Shown: positions 7,740 through 16,418 of the stretch, piece by piece
Layout: each line of letters starts with the position of its first letter
How positions within the stretch are numbered: position 1 is the stretch's first letter
Assembly: GCA_965222725.1 (NCBI GenBank)
Contig: OZ244969.1
Span: 2,790,001-2,854,000 of the forward strand
Direction: 5' to 3'
Length of the DNA stretch: 64,000 nucleotides
Source: GCA-2748575 sp965222725
GTDB lineage: Bacteria > Pseudomonadota > Gammaproteobacteria > Pseudomonadales > Ketobacteraceae
Position numbers and translations under genes: made by a program
The notes under the pieces: generated by a model
Told to the model about the DNA's origin: nothing
The model's input: only the letters and a program-made list of their open reading frames with translations
Database searches by the model: none

Positions 7740-10700
7740 CCAGCTAAATACAAACCATTGGGTATATGATGACATCATTTTTGCCCTGGGTTTAAATGGC
7801 GACAACACGCAGTATATCAACCTGAAGGGCGGGGCGACCGTTGCTGCTGTTCCAGGGAATCATTCAGTCTCTAATGATGCCACCTACGGCAAAGTCGTCA
7901 CCATGGACAACAATGGTGGCATTAACTTTGGGGATGTTTCCTGGTTCGATGGTAAGTCGGCCGTCACGATAATCAGTATCCAGCGTAGCAGCGTTGGGCA
8001 AGTCGTCACGGCCAACTATGTGCGATTCTTCTCCAAAGAGGGCGGAACCAAAGATACAGTAGATTGTCTTTGGCAGAAGTCAGAAAATTTTTACGTTGGC
8101 GTTGAAACGTCGTCAGGCAAGGCATCAACAACAATCACCGACGGTCTGCACGATACCAATGAAGAGAAAACAAACCCGCTTCAGCGCCATGCTGTAAGCT
8201 TGACGTTCGGCTCAGGCGCTGTTGTTGGTCGTACGAATGGTTCTGTCAATCTGCAGGCAACGCCAGCAGCTATTGCTGGTACGCTCGATGGCGGTGAAGA
8301 GGATTATATAATCTTCCCGGCTACTACCGAGGATATGACGCTCTCGTTATACGAGCATATCGTCATTGACGCGGAGCTTACTGCAGCTGAGGTGTTGGAC
8401 CTCTTTGAAAACACCTCAACGCTCTACTCTGGTGTTCCTGCGGTGTTGTCGGCGCCAACGGTCAACAATATCAGCGAATCATCTGTTCAGCTTGGGGCCT
8501 CAACAAGCCAGCCCACCGGATACGGTACAGCAACTGGGCATGTTGTCATCGATACAGTTGCCAATCTGACCGATATATCTGATCAGCAGATTAAAGATGG
8601 GCAGAACGCGAGTGGCGGCACACCTTTGAAAGCCGGCTCGCTGTCTATTACTGAATCACCCTTCACGCTCAATCTGAGCGATATCAGCTTTACAATAGGG
8701 GATACCTACGGGTTCGCTTGGCTGATGACCAACAGTAACGGTGATTCAAATCAGCTGACGGGGCAGTTCACTGTTGCGGGCATTTCTATCTCAAGCGTGA
8801 CGGACCCGCTGATTCCGCTGGATGTGGGCACGATTACGGCCAATCTTGTGGGGACAACCCCTGGGCCTGTGGTTTTGACTGATCCAAAGGGCAGGGACTT
8901 TAACCTGAACGTCACGGCCTGGCCAACTGCTACAGGATCGGGTGATATTGATTTTGATATACCTGATTTGCTTGCGAATGATCTGTACCCTGGGGCATCG
9001 GTTATAACAGTATCGACGGCAGCAGGCGATGACAGCGAATCTGTGAATGTCACCCTGCAGCTGAATACAGGGTGGTCTTACGGTGTTATCACTGGCATTG
9101 AGGAAGATGCAGACGCCAAACTTGAGGCTAACCCTGCACCTCAAATAGGTCATTCCGTGTTTTGGCAGCGCAATCTGCGCAGGGTCTCGGATGATTTCGT
9201 GACGGCTCATTTGGTTGATGTGGTCCTGAGCAAGACGACCTACAAAGTCTTGGATAGTACCCCTGCTGATAGCTACTATTTCGACTACTCATTCTATGAT
9301 GAGGCTGACAATACGCACCAAGCCGAGCTGTCTCGCCGTATCGTAAATCTCACGCAGTCTGATGTTATCCCCGAAGGCTTAAGTCTGGGTGATGACATTG
9401 TTGATGCAGAGCCTGGCACCGTTGTTATTCGTCCGTACACGATGCTAAATGTGGATCCGGGGGTTGATATTGGGGTGGTGGCTGGTGGTGTGTTGCAGTT
9501 CTCTATTGACCAGGTGAATACCCAGGCATCTGTATTGCGCCAGCTCAACGAAGTTTACTATGGTCATTTTACGGTACCGGCGTTTGGTCAGTCTGAACAA
9601 GCCACCGTCAACGCTAATGGCGTTACTGACTCCATTACTGTTAGTGCCCGCGATGCGCTCCCACCCATTGTAACTAGCCAGCCACAGCCGGTTACGGTTG
9701 AGGTCGGCGACGATGCGACATTCACTGTGGCTGGTGACAACATTGAAACCGTCCAGTGGACAATAGGTGGAGTGGATATAGTTGGGGCAACGGAGCTGAC
9801 TTACACCAGGACCACCGTGCAGGGTGATATTGGGGTTTCGGTGATTGCAGCGCGGATATCCTCTACCGATGGGATTACTGATATCAGTCAGCCCGCAGAC
9901 TTGACGGTTGCGGAAGATTTGACGCCTCCCGTGTTCACTCAGGGTCTGCAGGCATCAAGCATTCAAACTGACGGGTTCTCTGTTGGTTTTACTGTAAATG
10001 AGGATGCTGCAGTCTATGGAATTTGTGTGTTGCAAGGGTCTGCAGCGCCCACCGATGCACAGCAGATTGTTGATCGCGTTGATTATAATGGTGTGACTGT
10101 TTTGGCTGCCTTCAATGTTTCTGCTTTCGAAGATGTGGCCCGAATTGCATCCTTTTCTGGTATTCCTGCACAATACGAAGATCAGCCGGTGACCGCCTAT
10201 GTAGCCGCCGTTGATGCCCATGGCAATATCCAGGCTATGCCGGCCACTCTTTCGACAACAGTTACTCTGGATTCATCTACGCCAGATGATGTCACGCCAC
10301 CGGTGCTCACCTTGCTGGGCGAAAACCCTTACACTCTGGTGCAGGGGACACCTTTTGTGGAGCCTGGCTATCAGTGTATAGACTCCGTTGATGGCGATAT
10401 AACTGATTCTGTCAATGTGGTGGGTTCGGTTGATCACGATACTATTGGTCAATACCCGATAACCTATGCCGCCGCGGATGCTGCCGGTAACCCGGTTTCT
10501 CGTGTCCGCGTGGTGAACGTGGTTGCTGATAATGAATGGGGCATACCGCCGTTAGGCCGAGAGCTTACCTATGACTACGGGTATGCAATCGCAGAGCTGG
10601 TGAAAGATCCAGACGCAAGAAACAATTATTGGTTTGTCCTGCCCGGTACCCTCGGTTCCGATAGCATTCTCTCATATGAATTCTATTTGAATGGTCAGGT

Positions 10701-10935
10701 GCTGAGTGCTTACGATCCTGCCAACCCTGATCAGGTTGGTATAGATGGCCATCGAATCAACGGGTTTGAAGAGGTGGTGACCAGTGATGGTTTGTCCTGC
10801 CCCTTCAATACATTGGTTGAGCTGTGGCTTAAGGGTGGCACACCGGGTGAGCGTTATCAGATCACCATGCGATACAGCACCCAGTCAGGCAACGTGGATG
10901 ACAAGAGCGTTATTCTCTTTTGTTATGACCGATGA
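7732..10935 (+). CDS. Giant multidomain LamG/Ig-like phage surface protein, 1,067 aa
   Basis: ATG 7732 overlaps the preceding stop. Residues about 30-220 look like a LamG/concanavalin-type beta sandwich. Several Ig or fibronectin-like domains follow, including a PQPVTVEVGDDATFTV strand pair near 655 and a TPPVFTQGLQASS FN3-like unit near 735. Near 855-935 is a DUF5011-type domain (TPPVLTLLGENPYT, DGDITDSVNV, AADAAGNPVSRV). The last 130 residues are a separate domain. The architecture is that of an adhesin or tail fibre. No membrane anchor or signal peptide is present, consistent with assembly on the virion. Confidence 0.72.
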   Translation: MYSQLNTNHWVYDDIIFALGLNGDNTQYINLKGGATVAAVPGNHSVSNDATYGKVVTMDNNGGINFGDVSWFDGKSAVTIISIQRSSVGQVVTANYVRFFSKEGGTKDTVDCLWQKSENFYVGVETSSGKASTTITDGLHDTNEEKTNPLQRHAVSLTFGSGAVVGRTNGSVNLQATPAAIAGTLDGGEEDYIIFPATTEDMTLSLYEHIVIDAELTAAEVLDLFENTSTLYSGVPAVLSAPTVNNISESSVQLGASTSQPTGYGTATGHVVIDTVANLTDISDQQIKDGQNASGGTPLKAGSLSITESPFTLNLSDISFTIGDTYGFAWLMTNSNGDSNQLTGQFTVAGISISSVTDPLIPLDVGTITANLVGTTPGPVVLTDPKGRDFNLNVTAWPTATGSGDIDFDIPDLLANDLYPGASVITVSTAAGDDSESVNVTLQLNTGWSYGVITGIEEDADAKLEANPAPQIGHSVFWQRNLRRVSDDFVTAHLVDVVLSKTTYKVLDSTPADSYYFDYSFYDEADNTHQAELSRRIVNLTQSDVIPEGLSLGDDIVDAEPGTVVIRPYTMLNVDPGVDIGVVAGGVLQFSIDQVNTQASVLRQLNEVYYGHFTVPAFGQSEQATVNANGVTDSITVSARDALPPIVTSQPQPVTVEVGDDATFTVAGDNIETVQWTIGGVDIVGATELTYTRTTVQGDIGVSVIAARISSTDGITDISQPADLTVAEDLTPPVFTQGLQASSIQTDGFSVGFTVNEDAAVYGICVLQGSAAPTDAQQIVDRVDYNGVTVLAAFNVSAFEDVARIASFSGIPAQYEDQPVTAYVAAVDAHGNIQAMPATLSTTVTLDSSTPDDVTPPVLTLLGENPYTLVQGTPFVEPGYQCIDSVDGDITDSVNVVGSVDHDTIGQYPITYAAADAAGNPVSRVRVVNVVADNEWGIPPLGRELTYDYGYAIAELVKDPDARNNYWFVLPGTLGSDSILSYEFYLNGQVLSAYDPANPDQVGIDGHRINGFEEVVTSDGLSCPFNTLVELWLKGGTPGERYQITMRYSTQSGNVDDKSVILFCYDR

Positions 10936-11351
10936 TGCCAAGAAAGCCCCTTAAGATATGCGCGCATCCTGGGTGTGGTGCCAAGACGCGCAACAGGTGT
11001 TGTGAGAAGCACACAACTCAGCGGCAACAGACAAAGCAGAAGAACGATAAGCTGAGGCCAAACTCTTATCAGCGCGGATATAACAGGGCCTGGGCCAAGG
11101 CCAGGAAGATCTATTTAGCAGAGAACCCGTTGTGTGTTGACCATTTAAGAAAGGGTGAGCATGTGCTTGCCACTGTGGTTGACCACATCAAGCCACACAG
11201 AGGTAACAAGGTGCTGTTCTGGGACAGGTCAAATTGGCAGGCGCTGTGTAAGCCCTGCCATGATCGCAAGACTGCAACTGAGGATAGCGGCTTTGCTGGA
11301 TGGAATAGCAAAGCAAAGCCCGCCCGCCTGTCGCCACCTGAACCGGAATGA
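10932..11351 (+). CDS. HNH endonuclease, packaging-associated
   Basis: The 139-residue protein has a CAHPGC and CCEKH zinc-binding pair at the N-terminus. The HNH core follows: VVDHIKPHRG, then NWQALCKPCHDRKT. HNH proteins next to terminase genes are known to aid DNA maturation in HK97-type phages. It overlaps the preceding stop (ATGATG) and stands 180 bases before the small terminase gene. The C-terminus (GFAGWNSKAKP) is also typical of packaging HNH proteins. Confidence 0.9.
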   Translation: MMPRKPLKICAHPGCGAKTRNRCCEKHTTQRQQTKQKNDKLRPNSYQRGYNRAWAKARKIYLAENPLCVDHLRKGEHVLATVVDHIKPHRGNKVLFWDRSNWQALCKPCHDRKTATEDSGFAGWNSKAKPARLSPPEPE

Positions 11352-11533
11352 CTGCTCTATGGCTAAGGGTTTAATGAGGTCGGCCAGCCAAGCAGGGTGC
11401 CCGCTCCCGCGCACAAAAAATGACCACCGAGGGGGAGGGGGGGCTGGTTTTTTTGTGGTTAAACCTTCGGCAACCGACGCCGCAGTCAAATTTTTACGCT
11501 GTCAAAATTGGAAAATTTTTTGGAGGCCGAAAA

Positions 11534-12001
11534 GTGGCCAAAGGTAGAAAGCGAAAACCGACCGCGTTGAAGCTGATTCAGGGCACAGCCCGCGCAGACC
11601 GGCAGGTTGAGCAGGAAGCCGAGCTGCCGGAGGTGGATGCGATTGATCTGACGCCGCCTGATAGCCTGAAAGATTTTGCCGTAATTGCCTGGGAGTTTTA
11701 CGCACCAATACTGCGTGACTCTAAAGTTCTGACAAAAGGTGACCTGCATAACCTGGAAGCCTTTTGTGAAAATTACCGCCTTTGGCGGGACGCCGTGGAG
11801 ATGTACCAGAATGAAGGAATCACGGTAGAAACTCCCCAGGGTGGCTTGAAAAAGCACCCGGCTGTGATTGTTGCCAATGATGCCCAGGCAAAGATGATCA
11901 GCTTCGGTGCTTTGCTCGGATTGGACCCTTCCAGCAGAACCAAAATCAATGTGGGCACTGATGGTGGAAAACCCAAAGGAAATCCCTTTGCTAGCCTATG
12001 A
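11534..12001 (+). CDS. Terminase small subunit, P27 family
   Basis: TerS recognises phage DNA and loads the large subunit. The product begins with a basic VAKGRKRKPTALKLIQGTAR, then has DLTPPDSLKD, helical segments (NLEAFCENYRLWRDAVEMY) and a GLKKHPAVIVANDAQ stretch typical of the P27 family. The frame is open from 11420, but GTG 11534 has TGGAGG at 11521-11526, gives 155 residues and removes a low-complexity N-terminus encoded by a G-rich tract. Its stop overlaps the terL start (ATGA). Confidence 0.9.
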   Translation: MAKGRKRKPTALKLIQGTARADRQVEQEAELPEVDAIDLTPPDSLKDFAVIAWEFYAPILRDSKVLTKGDLHNLEAFCENYRLWRDAVEMYQNEGITVETPQGGLKKHPAVIVANDAQAKMISFGALLGLDPSSRTKINVGTDGGKPKGNPFASL

Positions 12002-13737
12002 CGAATTGGCCTCACGTAGAGGCGGCATTACTTTACGCGGAAGACGTTGTAAATGGCGACATTCCCGCTTGTAAGTGGGTAAAGCTCGCCTGCAAACGGC
12101 AGCTTAAAGACTTAGAAAAGAAGCGCTGGCCGTATCGGTTTGACCCTGATAAAGCGGAGAGGGTCTGCAAGTTTATAGAGCTGCTCCCCCATACCAAGGG
12201 TAAATGGGCAGCCAAAAAAGAGCTTATAAAACTGGAGCCCTGGCAGTCGTTCATCTATACAACGGTGTTCGGCTGGGTTAATAAGAAAACAGGTTTCAGG
12301 CGATTTCAGGAAGTTTACTCAGAGGTTCCCAGAAAAAACGGTAAAAGCATTGTTGCCGCCGGTACCGGTAACTACTGCTTTGTTGCAGACGATGAATATG
12401 GGGCTGAGGTCTACTGCGGCGCCACCACCGAGAAGCAGGCCTGGGAGGTCTTCAGGCCTGCCAGGACCATGGTTGCAAACACACCTGATCTAAAGGAGTT
12501 CTTTGGCGTGGATGTTCGCGCCAAGAATATGAACATCCCTGAAAACGGATCCAAGTTTGAGCCTTTGATTGGTAACCCTGGCGATGGTTCAAGCCCTTCA
12601 TGCTACATCTGCGACGAGTACCACGAGCACGACGACAGCGATCAGTTTGATACGATGATCACCGGTATGGGTGCCCGCGATCAGGCGCTGGCTTTCACTA
12701 TCACGACTGCCGGCCACAATATAGCGGGCCCCTGCTATGACAAGCATCTTGAAGTCAAAAAAATGCTTGAAGGTTCGCTGCCGAATGAAGAGCTGTTTGG
12801 CATCATCTACACGATAGATGATGAGAGTAAGTGGAATACGCCAGAAGCGCTGGCGATGGCTAATCCAAACCTTGGGATTAGCGTCAATAAAGAATGGCTG
12901 ATATCGCAGCAGGAAAAGGCCTCAAAGAGCCCGGCCAAGCAAAACCGCTTTAAAACGAAGCACCTCAATATTTGGGTAAACGCAGCATCAGCATGGATGA
13001 ATATGCTGTCATGGCGCCGCTGCCAAAACTCACGCCTCAAGCTGGAAGACTTCTACGGGAAAGATTGCATTATCGCAGTTGACCTGGCGTCAAAGTGCGA
13101 CATTGCTGCAATCGTCTTTCTGTTTCCGGAGGTGCGGGACGGGAAAACGCATTACACCGTATTTGGTCGTTACTTTTTGCCCGAAGAGGCGCTGGATAAA
13201 GACAATGTTTTTGCCTATGACAAGTGGGCGATTGATGGCCAGCTTGAAACCACTGAAGGGGATGAGCTTGATTTTGCGGTGATCGGGGAGGCCATAAAAG
13301 AGGCAATGGGGCAATTTAACGTCCTGGAGATTGCCTATGATCCCTGGCGCGCTACTCAGCTAATGCAGGAGATCCGCAAGGAAGCCAATAACGATGATCT
13401 CGCCATAGAGTACCCCAACCAGGTTAAAACCATGTCTCAGCCGATGTATGAGCTGGAGGCTGCCATCCGGGCGAAGCGCTTGCACCATGATGGCAATCAG
13501 GTGCTCAATTGGATGATGTCTAACGTGGTCGCCAAGATTGATGCAAAAGACAACATCTACCCGCGCAAGGAAAAACCCGAAAACAAGATTGATGGTGTGG
13601 TCGCTCTGATTATGGCTGTTGGCCGGGCTCTGTTCAGAGAGGAAGTGGGCGAGTCCATTTATAACGATTCAGATCTCATGGATGAAACCGAAGAGGACGA
13701 CAGCGATTACTATGAAGAAGATGACTATTTTCCATGA
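11998..13737 (+). CDS. Terminase large subunit
   Basis: This is the packaging ATPase and nuclease. A Walker A-like SEVPRKNGKS lies near residues 107-116 and a Walker B CYICDEYHEH near 202-211. The nuclease domain begins at IIAVDLASKCDIAAI (about 358-372). DPWRATQLMQEI and the late KIDGVVALIMAVGRA also fit HK97-type TerL. At 579 residues it is full length. The acidic C-terminal tail (DETEEDDSDYYEEDDY) is notable. It overlaps the small subunit gene by four bases. Confidence 0.96.
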   Translation: MTNWPHVEAALLYAEDVVNGDIPACKWVKLACKRQLKDLEKKRWPYRFDPDKAERVCKFIELLPHTKGKWAAKKELIKLEPWQSFIYTTVFGWVNKKTGFRRFQEVYSEVPRKNGKSIVAAGTGNYCFVADDEYGAEVYCGATTEKQAWEVFRPARTMVANTPDLKEFFGVDVRAKNMNIPENGSKFEPLIGNPGDGSSPSCYICDEYHEHDDSDQFDTMITGMGARDQALAFTITTAGHNIAGPCYDKHLEVKKMLEGSLPNEELFGIIYTIDDESKWNTPEALAMANPNLGISVNKEWLISQQEKASKSPAKQNRFKTKHLNIWVNAASAWMNMLSWRRCQNSRLKLEDFYGKDCIIAVDLASKCDIAAIVFLFPEVRDGKTHYTVFGRYFLPEEALDKDNVFAYDKWAIDGQLETTEGDELDFAVIGEAIKEAMGQFNVLEIAYDPWRATQLMQEIRKEANNDDLAIEYPNQVKTMSQPMYELEAAIRAKRLHHDGNQVLNWMMSNVVAKIDAKDNIYPRKEKPENKIDGVVALIMAVGRALFREEVGESIYNDSDLMDETEEDDSDYYEEDDYFP

Positions 13738-13867
13738 CCTGATGGCAGTGGCTGGCTGTGGTTGCCTGGTGGGTGGTGCATATTTTGAGTTTGGTCTTGG
13801 TTATGGGCTTATTGCCGGTGGCCTTTCGTTGATTGTTACAGCCGTGGTTGTTGCCAAGTCATGCTAG
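13712..13867 (+). CDS. Small membrane protein between terL and portal, 51 aa
   Basis: Residues 9-50 are almost wholly hydrophobic with two likely membrane segments (MAVAGCGCLVGGAYFEFG and GLIAGGLSLIVTAVVV). ATG 13712 overlaps terL by 26 bases, and ATG 13721 is an alternative start. The stop overlaps the portal start. Short membrane proteins in this slot occur in other HK97-type phages; their role is not known to me. Confidence 0.45.
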   Translation: MKKMTIFHDLMAVAGCGCLVGGAYFEFGLGYGLIAGGLSLIVTAVVVAKSC

Positions 13868-15462
13868 AAAAATTATTTAGTGCACGCTCAGTCCCGGGTG
13901 AAAAGCCCAGGGCGGATAATGGCCTTTTCATGTACGGCATGCCGACTGCTGGCACACCAGTCACAGAAGACAGGGCGCTGACCTATTCGGCATTTTGGGC
14001 CTGCGTAAAGATCATTTCAGAAACGATTGCCTTAATGTCCTGGCGGGTTCATGAAGAGAAGGGCCGGTACCGTTATGTTGCCAATGAACATAGCCTGGAT
14101 AACGTGATAAGGCGCAGGCCCAACCCTGAAATGCCTTCCTTCATATTTCGAGAGGTGCTGACCTCTCACTGCTTGGCCTCGGGCAATGGGTACGCTGAAA
14201 TTGAGCGATTTAAGTACAAGCCGGGCAATAATGTTGCTGCCCTGTGGCCCATCCATTGGGATGCAGTTAATCCGGATAGGGATTCTCGGGGGCGCCTCTG
14301 GTACGACACCACGGCAGGCGGGGTTAACAAGGCCATCAAAGCAGAGAATATGCTGCACGTCCGCGGCCCATCGCCTGACGGGTTGGTGGGTTGGAGTGTC
14401 GTAAGGATGGCAAAGGAGTCCATTTCCTTGGGGCTGGCAGCTGAAGAGTTTGGTTCGGCTTTCTTTGGGAATGGGGCGAATCTTGGCGGCATTATTTATG
14501 ATGAAAACGGCACCTCAAACCTGGGTGAGCCTGGCGTAAAAAATCTAATGCGCAAATTCAATGCCAGGCATCGACTGGCAAAGAACGCCAAAAAGGTGCA
14601 GTTTTTAGATAAGGGCCTGAAATATCAGCCTATCGGCGTTCCGCCCGAGGAGGCTCAGTTTCTGGAGACTCGGAAGTTTCAACTCAAGGAAATGTGTCGC
14701 TGGTTCCGGATGCCGCCTCATAAGCTGGCAGATCTGGAGCGATCCACCCATAACAATATCGAGTCACAGAATATCGAGTTTGTTACTGATGCGGTTCTTC
14801 CCTGGGCGGTACGTTGGGAACAGGAAGCGGACTTTAAACTTCTGGCGGCTGATGAGGGAAAATTCTATACCAAGCTGAATATTGCCTCTTTGCTCCGTGG
14901 TGACTCCAAGGCCCGGGGTGAGTTCTATAAATTGATGTGGGGGCTTGGCGCTTACTCCATAGATGACATCCTTATCAAGGAAGATCAAAACCCGCTGGAA
15001 GACGGTAGTGGCGCTCTCCGCATGGTGCCTATGAACATGGTGAGCGTAGAGCGCGCTTATCGTGAAGGGTCAACGGGCAAGAGTGCAGAACCGTCAGCAG
15101 GGGCGAAAGGCGCCTTTTTGAATGTTGCCACCAGGCTGACCCGGATTGAATCTAAGCGGTTGGAGCAGGCCGCCACTAAAAAAGGGGATGCCCCCATCCA
15201 CGCCTTGAATGAATTCTACGGACAGTTTCTCAGGCAGGTACAAGAATCCTTTGAGCCGCACGTCAATTGGTTCTGTGAGCAGCACGGCGCCAAAGTTTCC
15301 GCCAATGAATTCCTGGAAGACTGGGTGATGACCAGTAGGGATCAGGCTATCCGATCAATTCACGAATCAAAGGCCCCGGCGCTTGTTCAGCGGTGGGATG
15401 CCTGCAAGGCATTGCAATTAACTGAAGGGCTTATCACTTACTTAATGAAAGGGTGCAAATAA
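13861..15462 (+). CDS. Portal protein, HK97 type
   Basis: The portal dodecamer is the DNA channel at the capsid vertex. The N-terminal half shows ALTYSAFWACVKIISETIA, then RPNPEMPSFIFRE and GNGYAEIER. The central part has a MLHVRGPSPDGLVG loop and EEFGSAFFGNGANLGG. KEMCRWFRMPPHKLADLE and STHNNIESQNIEFV are near-universal in this family. At 533 residues it carries a longer C-terminal extension than many relatives (after about residue 400). Start and stop overlap the neighbouring genes. Confidence 0.96.
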   Translation: MLEKLFSARSVPGEKPRADNGLFMYGMPTAGTPVTEDRALTYSAFWACVKIISETIALMSWRVHEEKGRYRYVANEHSLDNVIRRRPNPEMPSFIFREVLTSHCLASGNGYAEIERFKYKPGNNVAALWPIHWDAVNPDRDSRGRLWYDTTAGGVNKAIKAENMLHVRGPSPDGLVGWSVVRMAKESISLGLAAEEFGSAFFGNGANLGGIIYDENGTSNLGEPGVKNLMRKFNARHRLAKNAKKVQFLDKGLKYQPIGVPPEEAQFLETRKFQLKEMCRWFRMPPHKLADLERSTHNNIESQNIEFVTDAVLPWAVRWEQEADFKLLAADEGKFYTKLNIASLLRGDSKARGEFYKLMWGLGAYSIDDILIKEDQNPLEDGSGALRMVPMNMVSVERAYREGSTGKSAEPSAGAKGAFLNVATRLTRIESKRLEQAATKKGDAPIHALNEFYGQFLRQVQESFEPHVNWFCEQHGAKVSANEFLEDWVMTSRDQAIRSIHESKAPALVQRWDACKALQLTEGLITYLMKGCK

Positions 15463-16325
15463 TGTTAGACAACCTTCTTTCGCACGTATGGGCCATGGAG
15501 CCTACCCGCTTTCACGTCTGGAAAGGTTTTCTGCAGGATGTGATTTTGCCGCAGGTTATGCAAGGCCCGGTTGAGGATGCAGCCCGGCAAGGCATGCCGA
15601 TCGAGAGCATCGGTAATACGGCGATCATCAACCTGAAAGGGGTGATTGTTCGTAATGCAGGGGTCTATGGCCAGTATTTCGGTTTGGCTTCTACTGATCA
15701 CGTGGCCCGCGCCATGAAGATGGCTTTGGCTGATGACAGTATTGAGCAGATCGTATTGTTCATTGGCTCCCCCGGGGGCTCCGTTGATGGTCTGGCGGAG
15801 TGTGGCGACATTATTGCTGAAGTTAACCGGGTGAAGCCGATCACGGCACAGGTCAGCGGGATGATGGCCAGTGCCGCCCTCTATCTTGGTTCACAGGCTA
15901 CCAGTATTTACGCGGGCAGAATGGACCTGGTGGGTTCTATTGGTACAAAAATGATGCTGTACGATTACTCTGAATTCTTTGAGAAAAAAGGCGTGAAGGC
16001 TATTCCGGTCGATACCGGGGAGCATAAGAGCGCGGGCGCTTATGGTACCAAGATCACAGAGGCTCAAATAGCGCAGTTCCAGCGTATTGTTGATGGCTAC
16101 AACGAGGACTTTCTAACGATGGTCCAGAATGGGCGGCGCATGAATCGTAAAGAATTGGACACCTTGGCAGATGGTCGCGTTTTCTTTGCAAGCGAAGCGG
16201 TTGAAAATGGCCTGATTGATGGTATCCGAACCTTTGATGAAACCATGGCCGAGCTGAAACCAAAGGCGACTACAGCCCGCTACCATAACCAGTTAAACCG
16301 CCTCAGACTCGAAACTCTTTCCTGA
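15462..16325 (+). CDS. Prohead maturation protease, S49/SppA-like
   Basis: A ClpP-fold serine protease that processes the capsid scaffold. Visible motifs are IVLFIGSPGGSVDG (oxyanion strand), VSGMMASAALYLGSQ (nucleophile serine in the MAS step) and VGSIGTKMMLYDYSEFFEKKG. These match SppA-type phage proteases such as lambda C. ATG 15462 shares a base with the portal stop (TAATG) and has AAAGGG upstream. The product is 287 aa, with no separate scaffold gene between it and the capsid gene. Confidence 0.92.
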   Translation: MLDNLLSHVWAMEPTRFHVWKGFLQDVILPQVMQGPVEDAARQGMPIESIGNTAIINLKGVIVRNAGVYGQYFGLASTDHVARAMKMALADDSIEQIVLFIGSPGGSVDGLAECGDIIAEVNRVKPITAQVSGMMASAALYLGSQATSIYAGRMDLVGSIGTKMMLYDYSEFFEKKGVKAIPVDTGEHKSAGAYGTKITEAQIAQFQRIVDGYNEDFLTMVQNGRRMNRKELDTLADGRVFFASEAVENGLIDGIRTFDETMAELKPKATTARYHNQLNRLRLETLS

Positions 16326-16418
16326 TTTGCTGCTTGTCGGCATAGATACAGCCTGCTAGCCGGGCACTATCAAAAACCACTAAATCACATAATCCTTTTT
16401 AATATTGGAGAATATTCC

